Of a stretch of 6,130 nt of DNA, positions 1-5,939 are shown one piece after another. Numbering within the stretch: position 1 is the first letter of the stretch; each line of letters begins with the position of its first letter. The position numbers were made by a program, and so were the translations under genes. Below the pieces are notes generated by a model. It did not search any database. It was given only the letters and a program-made list of their open reading frames with translations, and was not told where the DNA came from. Location of the stretch: positions 1-6,130 of the forward strand of contig JBKJUK010000051.1 in the NCBI GenBank assembly GCA_046590705.1, given 5' to 3'. This DNA is from JBKJUK01 sp046590705. GTDB taxonomy: Bacteria > Acidobacteriota > Thermoanaerobaculia > Gp7-AA8.

Positions 1-270
1 CTTCAGCGGATCCCTTACGGGACAACCTGCAGCTATGGCGATCTGGCGCGCGCGATCGGCCGTCCCGCTGCCGTGCGTGCGGTAGGTGCAGCCAATGGCG
101 CGAATCGCGTCGCCATCATCGTTCCTTGCCATCGTGTCATCGGGTCGAACGGAAAGCTCGTCGGCTACGCGTCCGGCCTCGAGAGAAAAGAAGCGCTGCT
201 GGCGATCGAGCAAGGCGTAAAGGCGACCCGGTCGAACGCGCAGTCGACCATGTTCGCGAGTGCGGGCTAG
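1..270 (+). CDS. ogt: Methylated-DNA--protein-cysteine methyltransferase (Ogt-like), C-terminal part, 5' end outside window
   Basis: This is the C-terminal catalytic part of an O6-alkylguanine-DNA alkyltransferase, a suicide DNA-repair enzyme that moves the alkyl group from O6-alkylguanine to its own cysteine. The frame is open from base 1 and ends at TAG 268-270, giving 90 visible codons. Visible family landmarks are IPYGTTCSYGDLA near the start, the DNA-binding stretch RAVGAANGAN with the expected Arg finger, the active-site motif IVPCHRVI (acceptor Cys encoded at 127-129) and the following GSNGKLVGYASGLERKEALLAIE, where the Gly-Tyr and Glu are typical. About 16 residues after the core (KATRSNAQSTMFASAG) are a non-conserved tail. 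The N-terminal domain is missing only because the window starts inside the gene, so a stand-alone Ogt cannot be separated from the end of an Ada-type fusion. The GTG at 73 lies inside the domain and is not the start. Only 50 nt separate it from the DUF485 gene, so co-transcription is possible. Confidence 0.93.
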   Translation, partial: LQRIPYGTTCSYGDLARAIGRPAAVRAVGAANGANRVAIIVPCHRVIGSNGKLVGYASGLERKEALLAIEQGVKATRSNAQSTMFASAG

Positions 271-309
271 ACTTCGCGTACCATGATCGACATCCAACGA
301 TTGAGTCTC

Positions 310-315
310 CGGAGG
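310..315 (+). promoter_or_regulatory. Shine-Dalgarno sequence deciding the CTG start of the DUF485 gene
   Basis: CGGAGG lies five bases before CTG 321. It is the only good anti-16S match near any in-frame potential start of the DUF485 gene, and it falls in the short gap after the alkyltransferase stop. It therefore supports a rare CTG initiation codon. Confidence 0.65.
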
Positions 316-320
316 CTTTT

Positions 321-683
321 CTGGAACAGACGAAACCGACCGCGAGTGAGTCTGCTGCATCGCCGCGCCGCCTGACGCAGCAGCAATGGAGCGAGATTGA
401 ACAGCAGTCTGATTTTCAAGAGCTGATCGCCCAGAAGCGTCGCTTCATCCTCCCCGCAACCCTGTTCTTCCTGATCTATTACTTCGCGCTCCCCATCCTC
501 AACGGATTCTTCCCCGAGATGATGTCTCGCCGGATCTTCGGCACTGTCAACGTAGCCTACGCGTTTGCCCTTTCGCAGTTCCTGATGGCCTGGATCATCG
601 CCTTCTGGTACCTGGCGCGCGCGGCGGGCTTCGATGAACAAGCCAGAGCCATCAGGGATCGCGTCGGTCGGGAGAACGCATGA
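321..683 (+). CDS. DUF485 small membrane protein (YjcH-like), partner of the downstream symporter; probable CTG start
   Basis: This 120-residue inner-membrane protein belongs to the DUF485 family, whose genes usually sit directly upstream of ActP-type acetate permeases (yjcH-actP in E. coli). Its biochemical role is not established; an accessory or stability role for the permease is inference. An acidic/polar N-terminus with LTQQQWSEIEQQSDFQEL is followed by the family pattern QKRRFILPATLFFLIYYFAL, with TM1 about 42-60, a short loop with FFPEMMSRRIFG, TM2 about 76-98 and a charged C-terminal tail. The frame is open further upstream to a TTG at 126, but that part overlaps the alkyltransferase in another frame and encodes a basic sequence unlike the family. 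No ATG, GTG or TTG lies in frame between 126 and the conserved core. CTG 321 has CGGAGG at 310-315, five bases upstream, and gives the usual family length, so I choose it. The stop overlaps the next start (ATGA, 680-683). Confidence 0.88.
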   Translation: MEQTKPTASESAASPRRLTQQQWSEIEQQSDFQELIAQKRRFILPATLFFLIYYFALPILNGFFPEMMSRRIFGTVNVAYAFALSQFLMAWIIAFWYLARAAGFDEQARAIRDRVGRENA

Positions 684-2362
684 GCTTCGCGCTTCTGATG
701 TTTCTGGTCATCGTAGCCATCACTCTGTTGATTACATGGTGGGCATCGCGGAAGACGCAGACCACGCGTGACTTCTACGCCGCCGGTCGTTCCATCACCG
801 GATTTCAGAATGGTCTGGCCGTGGCCGGTGATTACATGTCCGCCGCATCGTTTCTCGGGATTGCAGGTCTGATTGCTTTCTTCGGGTACGACGGATTCAT
901 GTACTCGGTCGGGTTTCTCGTGGCTTACCTGACGGTGCTTCTCCTCGTCGCGGAGCCGCTGCGGAATACCGGAAAATACACCATGGCCGACGTGCTGGCC
1001 TTCAGACTGAAAGCGCGCCCGGTCCGCATGGTCGCAGCCCTGTCCACGCTGGTGGTCAGTCTGTTCTACATGATTGCGCAGATGGTTGGTGCAGGCTCGA
1101 TCGTGAACCTTCTGATTCCATCTGTCAGCTTCAACAGCGCCATTGTGATCGTCGGCGTACTCATGATCATCTACGTCGTCTTCGGAGGGATGCTGGCCAC
1201 GACCTGGGTGCAGATCGTGAAGGCGGTGCTGCTCATGGGCGGGACCCTGCTCCTATCCATTCTGGTGATGGCGCAGTTCGACTTTTCCTTCAGCGCATTC
1301 TTCAACGCCATCGCCGGACTCAAGGGAAGCTTCGTCGACGGCGCAGGCGCCACGGTCGTCCGCAGCTTCAGCGAGCCCGGCCTCCGCTATCACGGCGCTA
1401 CCGGTGCCATCGATCTGATCTCCCTGGGCGTCGCGCTGATCTTCGGTACGGCCGGTCTGCCGCACATACTGGTGCGTTTCTACACCGTTCCCGACGCGAA
1501 GACCGCGCGGGCCTCAGTGGTGTGGGCCATGATCCTCATCGGCGCGTTCTACATCATGACCACCTTCCTCGGATTCGGTGCTGCGACGCTGGTTGGCAAG
1601 AGCAACATCGGGGTGCGTCTGGCCGGCGGTGAAGCGAGCCAGTACATCGCTGCACATCCGGAGAAAGCAGATTCGCTGAGCGGACAACTCACGGAGCGCG
1701 GCTACATCGTTCCGACACCGAACAACAATCTTGCGGCGCCTCTGCTGGCGCTGGAGATCGGGGGCGAAGTTTTTCTGGCATTCATCGCCGCTGTGGCCTT
1801 CGCGACCATTCTTGCTGTCGTGGCTGGACTGACCATCGCCGCTTCGTCCGCGTTTGCACACGATGTCTGGCTCAACATCGTGAAAGGCGGGGTTGAGAAC
1901 GAGCAGGAGCAGGTGAGGGTGGCCAGGATCACCGCGTTCGTCATCGGAGCGCTCTCGATCGTCTTCGGAATCGCTCTGAAGTCACTCAACGTGGCCTTCC
2001 TCGTGGGCCTGGCCTTCGCCGTTGCTGCCAGTGCCAACGTGCCGTCAATCGTGCTCACTCTGTTCTGGCGGCGTTTCAATACGACCGGAATGGTCAGCGG
2101 CATGCTTGCTGGTTTAATCTCTTCACTGGTCTTGATTGCATTGAGTCCGGCCGTGATGGGAATCGATGCAGCAGGCGCGGCTACGCGGCATCTCATTCAG
2201 CGGGAACCGCTTTTTCCGCTGGAGAATCCAGGATTGCTTTCGGTTCCAATCGGATTTCTGGCGGCGTTTCTAGGGACGGTCTTCTCGAAGGATCCCGACG
2301 CGCTGGCGAAGTATCCTGAACTCAACGTCCGAGCCAACACCGGGATCGAAGCTGAGGTCTGA
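680..2362 (+). CDS. actP: Cation/acetate-type symporter of the SSS family (ActP-like)
   Basis: This 560-residue membrane transporter of the solute:sodium symporter family most closely resembles ActP, which takes up acetate and other short carboxylates. Landmarks are DFYAAGRSITGFQNGLAVAGDYMSAASFLG (31-60), GKYTMADVLAFRL (98-110), IYVVFGGMLATTWVQIVKA (164-182), GTAGLPHILVRFYTVPDA (256-273), AFATILAVVAGLTIAASSAFAHD (373-395) and SANVPSIVLTLFWRR (451-465). About 13 hydrophobic segments can be counted. E. coli ActP is 549 residues; a polar loop at about 306-350 seems longer here. From remembered alignments, the TM8 Ser/Thr pair that binds Na+ in PutP and vSGLT corresponds to Ala379-Val380, as in E. 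coli ActP, so the coupling ion is uncertain. ATG 680 has GGGAG at 670-674 and overlaps the DUF485 stop by ATGA, indicating translational coupling. Acetate as substrate is inferred from similarity and from the DUF485 neighbour; pyruvate or propionate are possible. Confidence 0.92.
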   Translation: MSFALLMFLVIVAITLLITWWASRKTQTTRDFYAAGRSITGFQNGLAVAGDYMSAASFLGIAGLIAFFGYDGFMYSVGFLVAYLTVLLLVAEPLRNTGKYTMADVLAFRLKARPVRMVAALSTLVVSLFYMIAQMVGAGSIVNLLIPSVSFNSAIVIVGVLMIIYVVFGGMLATTWVQIVKAVLLMGGTLLLSILVMAQFDFSFSAFFNAIAGLKGSFVDGAGATVVRSFSEPGLRYHGATGAIDLISLGVALIFGTAGLPHILVRFYTVPDAKTARASVVWAMILIGAFYIMTTFLGFGAATLVGKSNIGVRLAGGEASQYIAAHPEKADSLSGQLTERGYIVPTPNNNLAAPLLALEIGGEVFLAFIAAVAFATILAVVAGLTIAASSAFAHDVWLNIVKGGVENEQEQVRVARITAFVIGALSIVFGIALKSLNVAFLVGLAFAVAASANVPSIVLTLFWRRFNTTGMVSGMLAGLISSLVLIALSPAVMGIDAAGAATRHLIQREPLFPLENPGLLSVPIGFLAAFLGTVFSKDPDALAKYPELNVRANTGIEAEV

Positions 2363-2521
2363 AATCCATCGAGTGGCCCGTCCGGCGAAGCTGCGCCTGT
2401 GGGGAGGGGATCATGTTCGGAAAAGTCTTCTGCAGTGTGTGAATGCTGCCGGTAAATTTTTTGAGAATGCATAACGGCGCTCAGCTGTTTCATAATGCAG
2501 AAGTAGACAGGAGGAAATCGC

Positions 2522-3097
2522 ATGAAGCAGAAGTTTCTCTCCTGCGCTGTAGCCGTGGCGCTGGTCGCCGTCGGTTGCAGTACGCAGGATCCGAGTAACG
2601 CAGCAACACCTGCAGCAGCAGATGCACCTGTTGCCGCAGTGAGTGAGGCCCCTCCGGTCGTTGCGGAGCCTTCACCTGCCCCGGTGGCAGTGGCCCCGTC
2701 CGCTCCGGCAATGCCGAGCGTGGCTATGACCACACCGTCAGCAACTGCAGCCCCGGCTGCAGCAGGTAGTACTGTCGAGACGGCGGCACGCATCAACGTT
2801 GCGGAAGCAGCCCGTCTGGTAGCCGCAGGTTCTGCAGTGATCGTCGACGTTCGCGACGAGGCATCCTTCAAAGCCAGCAGAGCAAAAGGCGCGATTCACA
2901 TTCCGTATGCGCAAATCGGTCAGCGTCTATCCGAGCTGCCTATGGGGAAGACAGTCATCACGTACTGTACGTGACCATCGGAACATACGAGCGCCGGTGC
3001 GGTGCTCGCTCTCAAGGAAAAAGGAATCACAAACGCGTTTGCTCTGATCGGTGGTCTCGACGCCTGGCGTAATGCCGGCAATCCAGTCGAACCGTAA
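2522..3097 (+). CDS. Selenocysteine-containing rhodanese-like lipoprotein (UGA 2972-2974 read as Sec151)
   Basis: A 191-residue protein is read through an in-frame UGA. Residues 1-19 form a lipoprotein signal (MKQK, hydrophobic core, AVGC with Cys19 as lipidation site). Residues 20-88 are an Ala/Pro-rich linker without structure. Residues 89-191 are one rhodanese domain: INVAEAARLV, AVIVDVRDEASF, the AKGAIHIPYAQI segment, then KTVITYC with Cys149 at the catalytic position, Thr150, Sec151, PSEHTSAGAVLALKEKG, and the closing signature GGLDAWRNAGNPVEP before TAA 3095-3097. Stopping at the UGA would remove the second half of the domain. The usual CxxxxR active-site loop is replaced by C-T-U-P-S-E-H. 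Some rhodanese relatives carry Cys-x-Cys-Pro here (from memory), so UGA stands where Cys is expected. A SECIS-like hairpin lies at 2988-3008, and UGAC is a weak stop context. ATG 2522 has AGGAGG seven bases upstream (2509-2514). The location is periplasmic and membrane-anchored; a thiol/selenol redox or sulfur-transfer role is inferred. The alternative is a nonsense-mutated pseudogene, which I consider less likely. No selA, selB, selC or selD is visible in the window. Confidence 0.85.
2988..3008 (+). promoter_or_regulatory. Predicted bacterial SECIS element (selenocysteine insertion hairpin)
   Basis: The RNA just after UGA 2972-2974 can form an 8-bp stem, 2988-2995 (CGAGCGCC) with 3001-3008 (GGTGCTCG). 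It contains one G-U pair (2993-3003) and a five-base loop GGUGC at 2996-3000. Twenty-one bases separate the UGA from the loop. Published descriptions of bacterial SECIS elements require a stem-loop inside the coding region about 16-37 nt after the UGA, with a small apical loop and a G among its first two bases. All these conditions are met, and a GU step is present as in the E. coli fdhF loop. It would be bound by SelB carrying Sec-tRNA. The assignment rests on hand folding only. Confidence 0.72.
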
Positions 3098-3117
3098 GCG
3101 GCGGCATCTGCAATCAG

Positions 3118-3144
3118 AAAAGGACGGCCTTGGCCGTCCTTTTT
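3118..3144 (+). terminator. Intrinsic terminator of the selenoprotein gene
   Basis: The arms AAAAGGACGGCC (3118-3129) and GGCCGTCCTTTTT (3132-3144) form a near-perfect GC-rich hairpin with its turn at TT 3130-3131, directly followed by a T run. It lies 20 bases after TAA 3095-3097. Its position shows that the transcript is meant to extend well past the UGA at 2972, which supports the read-through gene model. Confidence 0.93.
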
Positions 3145-3163
3145 CATGGCGAATAAAGTGGAG

Positions 3164-3183
3164 CACAGGCAATCCTGCCTGTG
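3164..3183. repeat. REP-like palindrome, 8-bp arms
   Basis: CACAGGCA (3164-3171) and TGCCTGTG (3176-3183) are perfect inverted arms around a four-base loop ATCC. There is no following T run, so it is not an obvious terminator. Palindromes with a CACAGGC core are, from memory, dispersed in several environmental bacterial genomes in a REP-like way. Only one copy is present here, so dispersal cannot be shown from the window. Confidence 0.5.
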
Positions 3184-3346
3184 ACTGGACCCTGAGAGTT
3201 CTGGGGCCCCGCGTGGTAGCGGTGTCGAATCAAGACCTCGCAGCGCTGAACGGAGATTCCTCTTCGCAGTCCCAGCCGGGAATCACGCACCTGCTCGTCG
3301 TGCTCATCGGAATGACGTTACCGCGAGTCTATGCTCCACGATCTCC

Positions 3347-3416
3347 ATTCAGCATTCAGCATTCAGCATTCAGCATTCTCCATTCTCCATTCTCCATTCT
3401 CCATTCTCCATTCTCT
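3347..3416. repeat. Heptanucleotide tandem array, two unit types (4 x ATTCAGC, then 5 x ATTCTCC plus one variant)
   Basis: Four exact ATTCAGC units (3347-3374) are followed without a gap by five exact ATTCTCC units (3375-3409) and one ATTCTCT unit (3410-3416). A degenerate unit ATCTCC precedes the array (3341-3346). The two unit types differ at positions 5 and 6 only and share the frame ATTC-N-N-C. The array ends 14 bases before ATG 3431 and 41 bases before GTG 3458 of the MFS gene. Similar heptamer arrays occur in intergenic regions of various bacteria (called STRR in cyanobacteria); their function is unknown. Copy number is probably variable by replication slippage. Confidence 0.95.
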
Positions 3417-3430
3417 GTATCATCCCGCGA

Positions 3431-4660
3431 ATGGTGATCACGGCAGGTGAGCGGCGAGTGCAGCAGAGCAGAGGCCGTGCACTTCTCCTGATCGCTGCTG
3501 TCGAGCTCCTGGCTATGTCGCTCTGGTTCGGGGTCTCGGCCTCGGCACCCGACATTGCACGGGAGTGGAGCCTGAGTGCATCGGAAACCTCCTGGCTAAC
3601 GCTGGCCGTGCAGCTCGGTTTCGTGGCCGGTACGTTGATGAGTGCCCTTCTCAATCTCGCCGACGTCGTCCCGATTCGACGGCTCATCGCTCTGGCCGCG
3701 CTCGGAGGAGGTGTCACGAACGCGCTCTTCGCGCTCTCGTCTGACGGTCTTTCATCAGCCATCGTGTATCGCTTCCTCACAGGATGCTTTCTGGCGGGTG
3801 TCTACCCACCCGGCATGAAGCTCGTCGCTAGCTGGTATCAGTCATCGCGCGGTTTCGCGCTCGGCGTCCTGGTAGGTGCCCTCACACTCGGGAAGGCCAC
3901 GCCCTACCTCGTGAACGCAATCGCATTACCCGGCTGGCGCTGGAACGTCGCGCTTTTCTCGTGCGCGGCGGCGGCATCCGCGGTGCTGATTGCCTTTGCT
4001 GTCGCTGATGGACCCTACGCGCTTGCGCCGTCCCGCTTCGATCGCACCAGGATCCTGGAAGTGTTCCGCAATCGGGGAGTGCGCTACGCCTCGCTCGGAT
4101 ACTTTGGCCACATGTGGGAGCTGTACGCCATGTGGACCTGGATTCCGGTGATGCTTCGCTCGAGTTTCGAGCTTACTGGCAACAGTCACAATGCGGCCGA
4201 GGTGGCTAGTTTCCTGGTCATCGCCAGTGGTGCGGTGGGATGTGTTGTGGCCGGATTGTTTGCCGATCGTTCCGGGCGGACCATCATCACCTCGGTGGCC
4301 ATGACCATCAGTGGCGCCTGCTGTGTAGTGATAGGTCTCTTCTATGGTGCGGCGCCAACCCTGCTACTGATCGTCGCCTTGATCTGGGGGGCGTCGGTGG
4401 TAGCCGACTCAGCTCAGTTCTCGGCCTGCGTCACAGAACTCAGCGATCCCCGTTCGGTGGGGACGGCCCTGACACTGCAGACCAGTATCGGCTTTCTGCT
4501 CACCATCGTCTCGATTGAACTCATTCCGCATGCGGTCGACCTCGTCTCCTGGAAATGGGCCTTCGTTCTTCTTGCGCCGGGACCAATCCTCGGAACGCTT
4601 GCCATGCTTCGACTTCGTTCATTTCCCGAGGCCTCCAGAATCGCGCAGGGGAGGCGGTGA
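3431..4660 (+). CDS. Major facilitator superfamily (MFS) transporter, substrate unknown
   Basis: This 409-residue inner-membrane secondary transporter has about 12 hydrophobic segments in two halves separated by a polar stretch at about 193-220 (DGPYALAPSRFDRTRILEVFRNRG). The C-terminal half has a clear MFS motif-A copy, GLFADRSGRTIITS (275-288); the matching N-terminal loop NLADVVPIRRLIAL (75-88) is degenerate. Other marks are MSLWFGVSASAPDIAREW (29-46), YRFLTGCFLAGVYPPGMKLVASW (113-135) and GYFGHMWELYAMWTWIPV (223-240), a pattern I associate with nitrate/cyanate-like MFS proteins, though the substrate cannot be named. The start is uncertain. ATG 3431 has no Shine-Dalgarno match, whereas in-frame GTG 3458 has AGGTGA (3445-3450) seven bases upstream and would give a 400-residue protein starting nearer TM1. 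The heptamer array lies immediately upstream. The gene converges with the threonine synthase gene across 127 bases. Confidence 0.88.
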   Translation: MVITAGERRVQQSRGRALLLIAAVELLAMSLWFGVSASAPDIAREWSLSASETSWLTLAVQLGFVAGTLMSALLNLADVVPIRRLIALAALGGGVTNALFALSSDGLSSAIVYRFLTGCFLAGVYPPGMKLVASWYQSSRGFALGVLVGALTLGKATPYLVNAIALPGWRWNVALFSCAAAASAVLIAFAVADGPYALAPSRFDRTRILEVFRNRGVRYASLGYFGHMWELYAMWTWIPVMLRSSFELTGNSHNAAEVASFLVIASGAVGCVVAGLFADRSGRTIITSVAMTISGACCVVIGLFYGAAPTLLLIVALIWGASVVADSAQFSACVTELSDPRSVGTALTLQTSIGFLLTIVSIELIPHAVDLVSWKWAFVLLAPGPILGTLAMLRLRSFPEASRIAQGRR

Positions 4661-4670
4661 AACGGTTGTA

Positions 4671-4706
4671 TCTTCGGGTCGGGGACAGCGCTACCGGCCC
4701 CGAAGA
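4671..4706. other. Inverted repeat between convergent genes, possible weak bidirectional terminator
   Basis: TCTTCGGG (4671-4678) and CCCGAAGA (4699-4706) are perfect 8-base inverted arms around a 20-base GC-rich interior that can pair in an alternative register (TCGGGG 4679-4684 with CCCCGA 4698-4703). It begins ten bases after the MFS stop, between two converging genes. Neither strand shows a proper T run after the stem, so termination is only a suggestion. Confidence 0.35.
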
Positions 4707-4787
4707 AAGCCATCTCTACAACGCCTGATCGAGGGGGCCGGACACGACCAGCGAATGAGCTTATGCAGGATTCACCATCCGGCTTTG

Positions 4788-5939
4788 TTAACGATACTTG
4801 TTCGCTCCGGTGTTGAAGAGAACGACTGTTTCATCCCTATCTACTTTCTTCTCTGCGAGAAGCATTCGCAGTCCAACCAGAGCTGCTCCTGCCTCCGGCC
4901 CGGCGTCGGTTCCTTCCTTCCTGCGAAGCTCCGCTGCGGCCGGTTCGATGGAGTCCTCGGGGACTGCGATGGCGCCACCTCGTGACTCGCGGAGCGCAGT
5001 GAGCATCAGTCGATCGCCTACAGCCCTCGGCACGCGCAGACCCCATGCCGAAGTTTGTGGCGATTCCCACTCTGGCGCTCGTTCGAGCCCCTGATCGAAA
5101 GCACGAACGATCGGAGCGCACCCGTCGGACTGAATGGTGTAGAGCCGAGGACGCTCCTTCCCGATCCAGCCGAGACGCTCCATCTCCTCGAAGGCTTTCC
5201 ACATTCCGATCAACCCCGTTCCGCCGCCGGTTGGGTAGAGGACTACATCAGGAAGCCTCCCTAGATCGTCGAGCAGTTCGTAACCCATGGTCTTTTTGCC
5301 TTCCACACGATACGGCTCCTTGAGCGTGGACAGATCGAAACCCCCAGTGGCAGCGACGCGGGCCTGAACGAGCCTGGCGGCGTCAGTGATCACGCCTGGA
5401 ACGGTGTCGACCTCGGCTCCGTAGCTTCGGCACTCATCGAGAATCGAGTCCGGAGTATCGGAGGGCATGACCACATAGACCGGAAGGGAAGCGCGTGCGC
5501 CGTAAGCCGCAAGTGCGCAGCCTGCGTTTCCAGCAGTAGGAGCAGCGAGCATCGTTGCCCCGAGTTTTCTGGCCATGGTCACGGCGGTGGACATTCCGCG
5601 CGACTTGAACGAGCGGGTGGGATTCAGCGACTCGTCCTTGATGAACAGTAGCGGCATTTCCAGTTCGGCGCCGAGTGTCTCTGCCACCAGCAGGGGCGTC
5701 GATCCCTCACCGAGCGAAACGATCTCGTCGCAAATCTCAGTGGGGAGAATCTCTGCGTAGCGCCACATGCCAGCGGCTCGCGTTCGAATCGTTTCGCGAA
5801 GACCAGGTACCGGTCTCAGGTCGTAGTGCACCAGGATTGGCGCGTTGCAGGATGGGCAAAGATTGCGAAGCCGGGTGATGGGTTCATTCCAGACGCACTC
5901 GGAACACTGAAGCTGCTTGGCAAACTCGGGATTGCTCAA
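4788..5939 (-). CDS. thrC: Threonine synthase, PLP-dependent, with N-terminal zinc-ribbon-like motif
   Basis: This 383-residue cytoplasmic enzyme of fold-type II PLP enzymes is predicted to convert O-phosphohomoserine to threonine, the last step of threonine synthesis. Residues 12-31 carry two CxxC pairs (Cys12, Cys15, Cys28, Cys31), common in this ThrC branch. Then come SLGEGSTPLL (75-84), the PLP-lysine motif NPTRSFKSRGM with Lys112, the PTAGNAG loop (134-140) that contacts substrate and cofactor, the phosphate-binding TGGGTG (237-242), EGTDAGPEAGAAL (342-354) and the C-terminal NTGANKY (377-382). The more usual PLP motif is NPTGSFKDRG, so Arg109 and Ser113 are departures. The start is TTG at 5939-5937: an in-frame TGA lies only one codon further upstream, no other start precedes the CxxC pair, and a weak AAGGG lies about nine bases before. 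Related enzymes such as cysteate synthase share this architecture, so specificity is inferred. No other threonine-pathway gene is in the window. Confidence 0.9.
   Translation of the reverse strand: MSNPEFAKQLQCSECVWNEPITRLRNLCPSCNAPILVHYDLRPVPGLRETIRTRAAGMWRYAEILPTEICDEIVSLGEGSTPLLVAETLGAELEMPLLFIKDESLNPTRSFKSRGMSTAVTMARKLGATMLAAPTAGNAGCALAAYGARASLPVYVVMPSDTPDSILDECRSYGAEVDTVPGVITDAARLVQARVAATGGFDLSTLKEPYRVEGKKTMGYELLDDLGRLPDVVLYPTGGGTGLIGMWKAFEEMERLGWIGKERPRLYTIQSDGCAPIVRAFDQGLERAPEWESPQTSAWGLRVPRAVGDRLMLTALRESRGGAIAVPEDSIEPAAAELRRKEGTDAGPEAGAALVGLRMLLAEKKVDRDETVVLFNTGANKYR

Larger units (their letters stand above)
3098..3430. other. Non-coding interval between selenoprotein gene and MFS gene
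   Basis: This stretch of about 330 bases holds the terminator (3118-3144), a REP-like palindrome (3164-3183) and a heptanucleotide array (3347-3416). I find no RNA gene in it. An open frame crossing it on the + strand (start 3051) has no family character and includes the translated heptamers, so it is not a gene. I could not identify a convincing sigma-70-type promoter for the MFS gene; the most likely place is 3184-3340. Confidence 0.7.

Noticed and set aside
126..320. Upstream extension of the DUF485 gene to TTG 126
   Set aside because: It overlaps the well-conserved active-site region of the alkyltransferase in another frame, has a basic composition unlike the family, and leaves the good ribosome binding site at 310-315 unused.
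2363..2521. Promoter for the rhodanese gene
   Set aside because: TTGAGA (2461-2466) and CATAAT (2491-2496) are separated by 24 bases, too far for a sigma-70 pair. No other convincing pair was found, so no promoter is annotated, although one must lie in or upstream of this gap.
2197..2871. 224-residue open frame on the - strand across the symporter end and the rhodanese gene
   Set aside because: It is a low-complexity Ala/Thr-rich antisense of the Ala/Pro linker, with no family features; a shadow of the + strand genes.
2522..2974. A complete 150-residue protein ending at the UGA, or a nonsense-mutated rhodanese pseudogene
   Set aside because: The frame after the UGA is intact, encodes the rest of the domain with no other lesion, and ends properly before a terminator. 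The UGA replaces an expected Cys and is followed by a SECIS-like hairpin. A truncated product would be half a domain.
3347..3416. CRISPR array
   Set aside because: The units are 7 bp and contiguous without spacers; it is a simple tandem repeat.
3051..3437. 128-residue + strand open frame with FSILHSP repeats
   Set aside because: It begins inside the rhodanese gene, crosses its terminator and ends in translated heptamers; it has no family resemblance and is a by-product of the repeat array.
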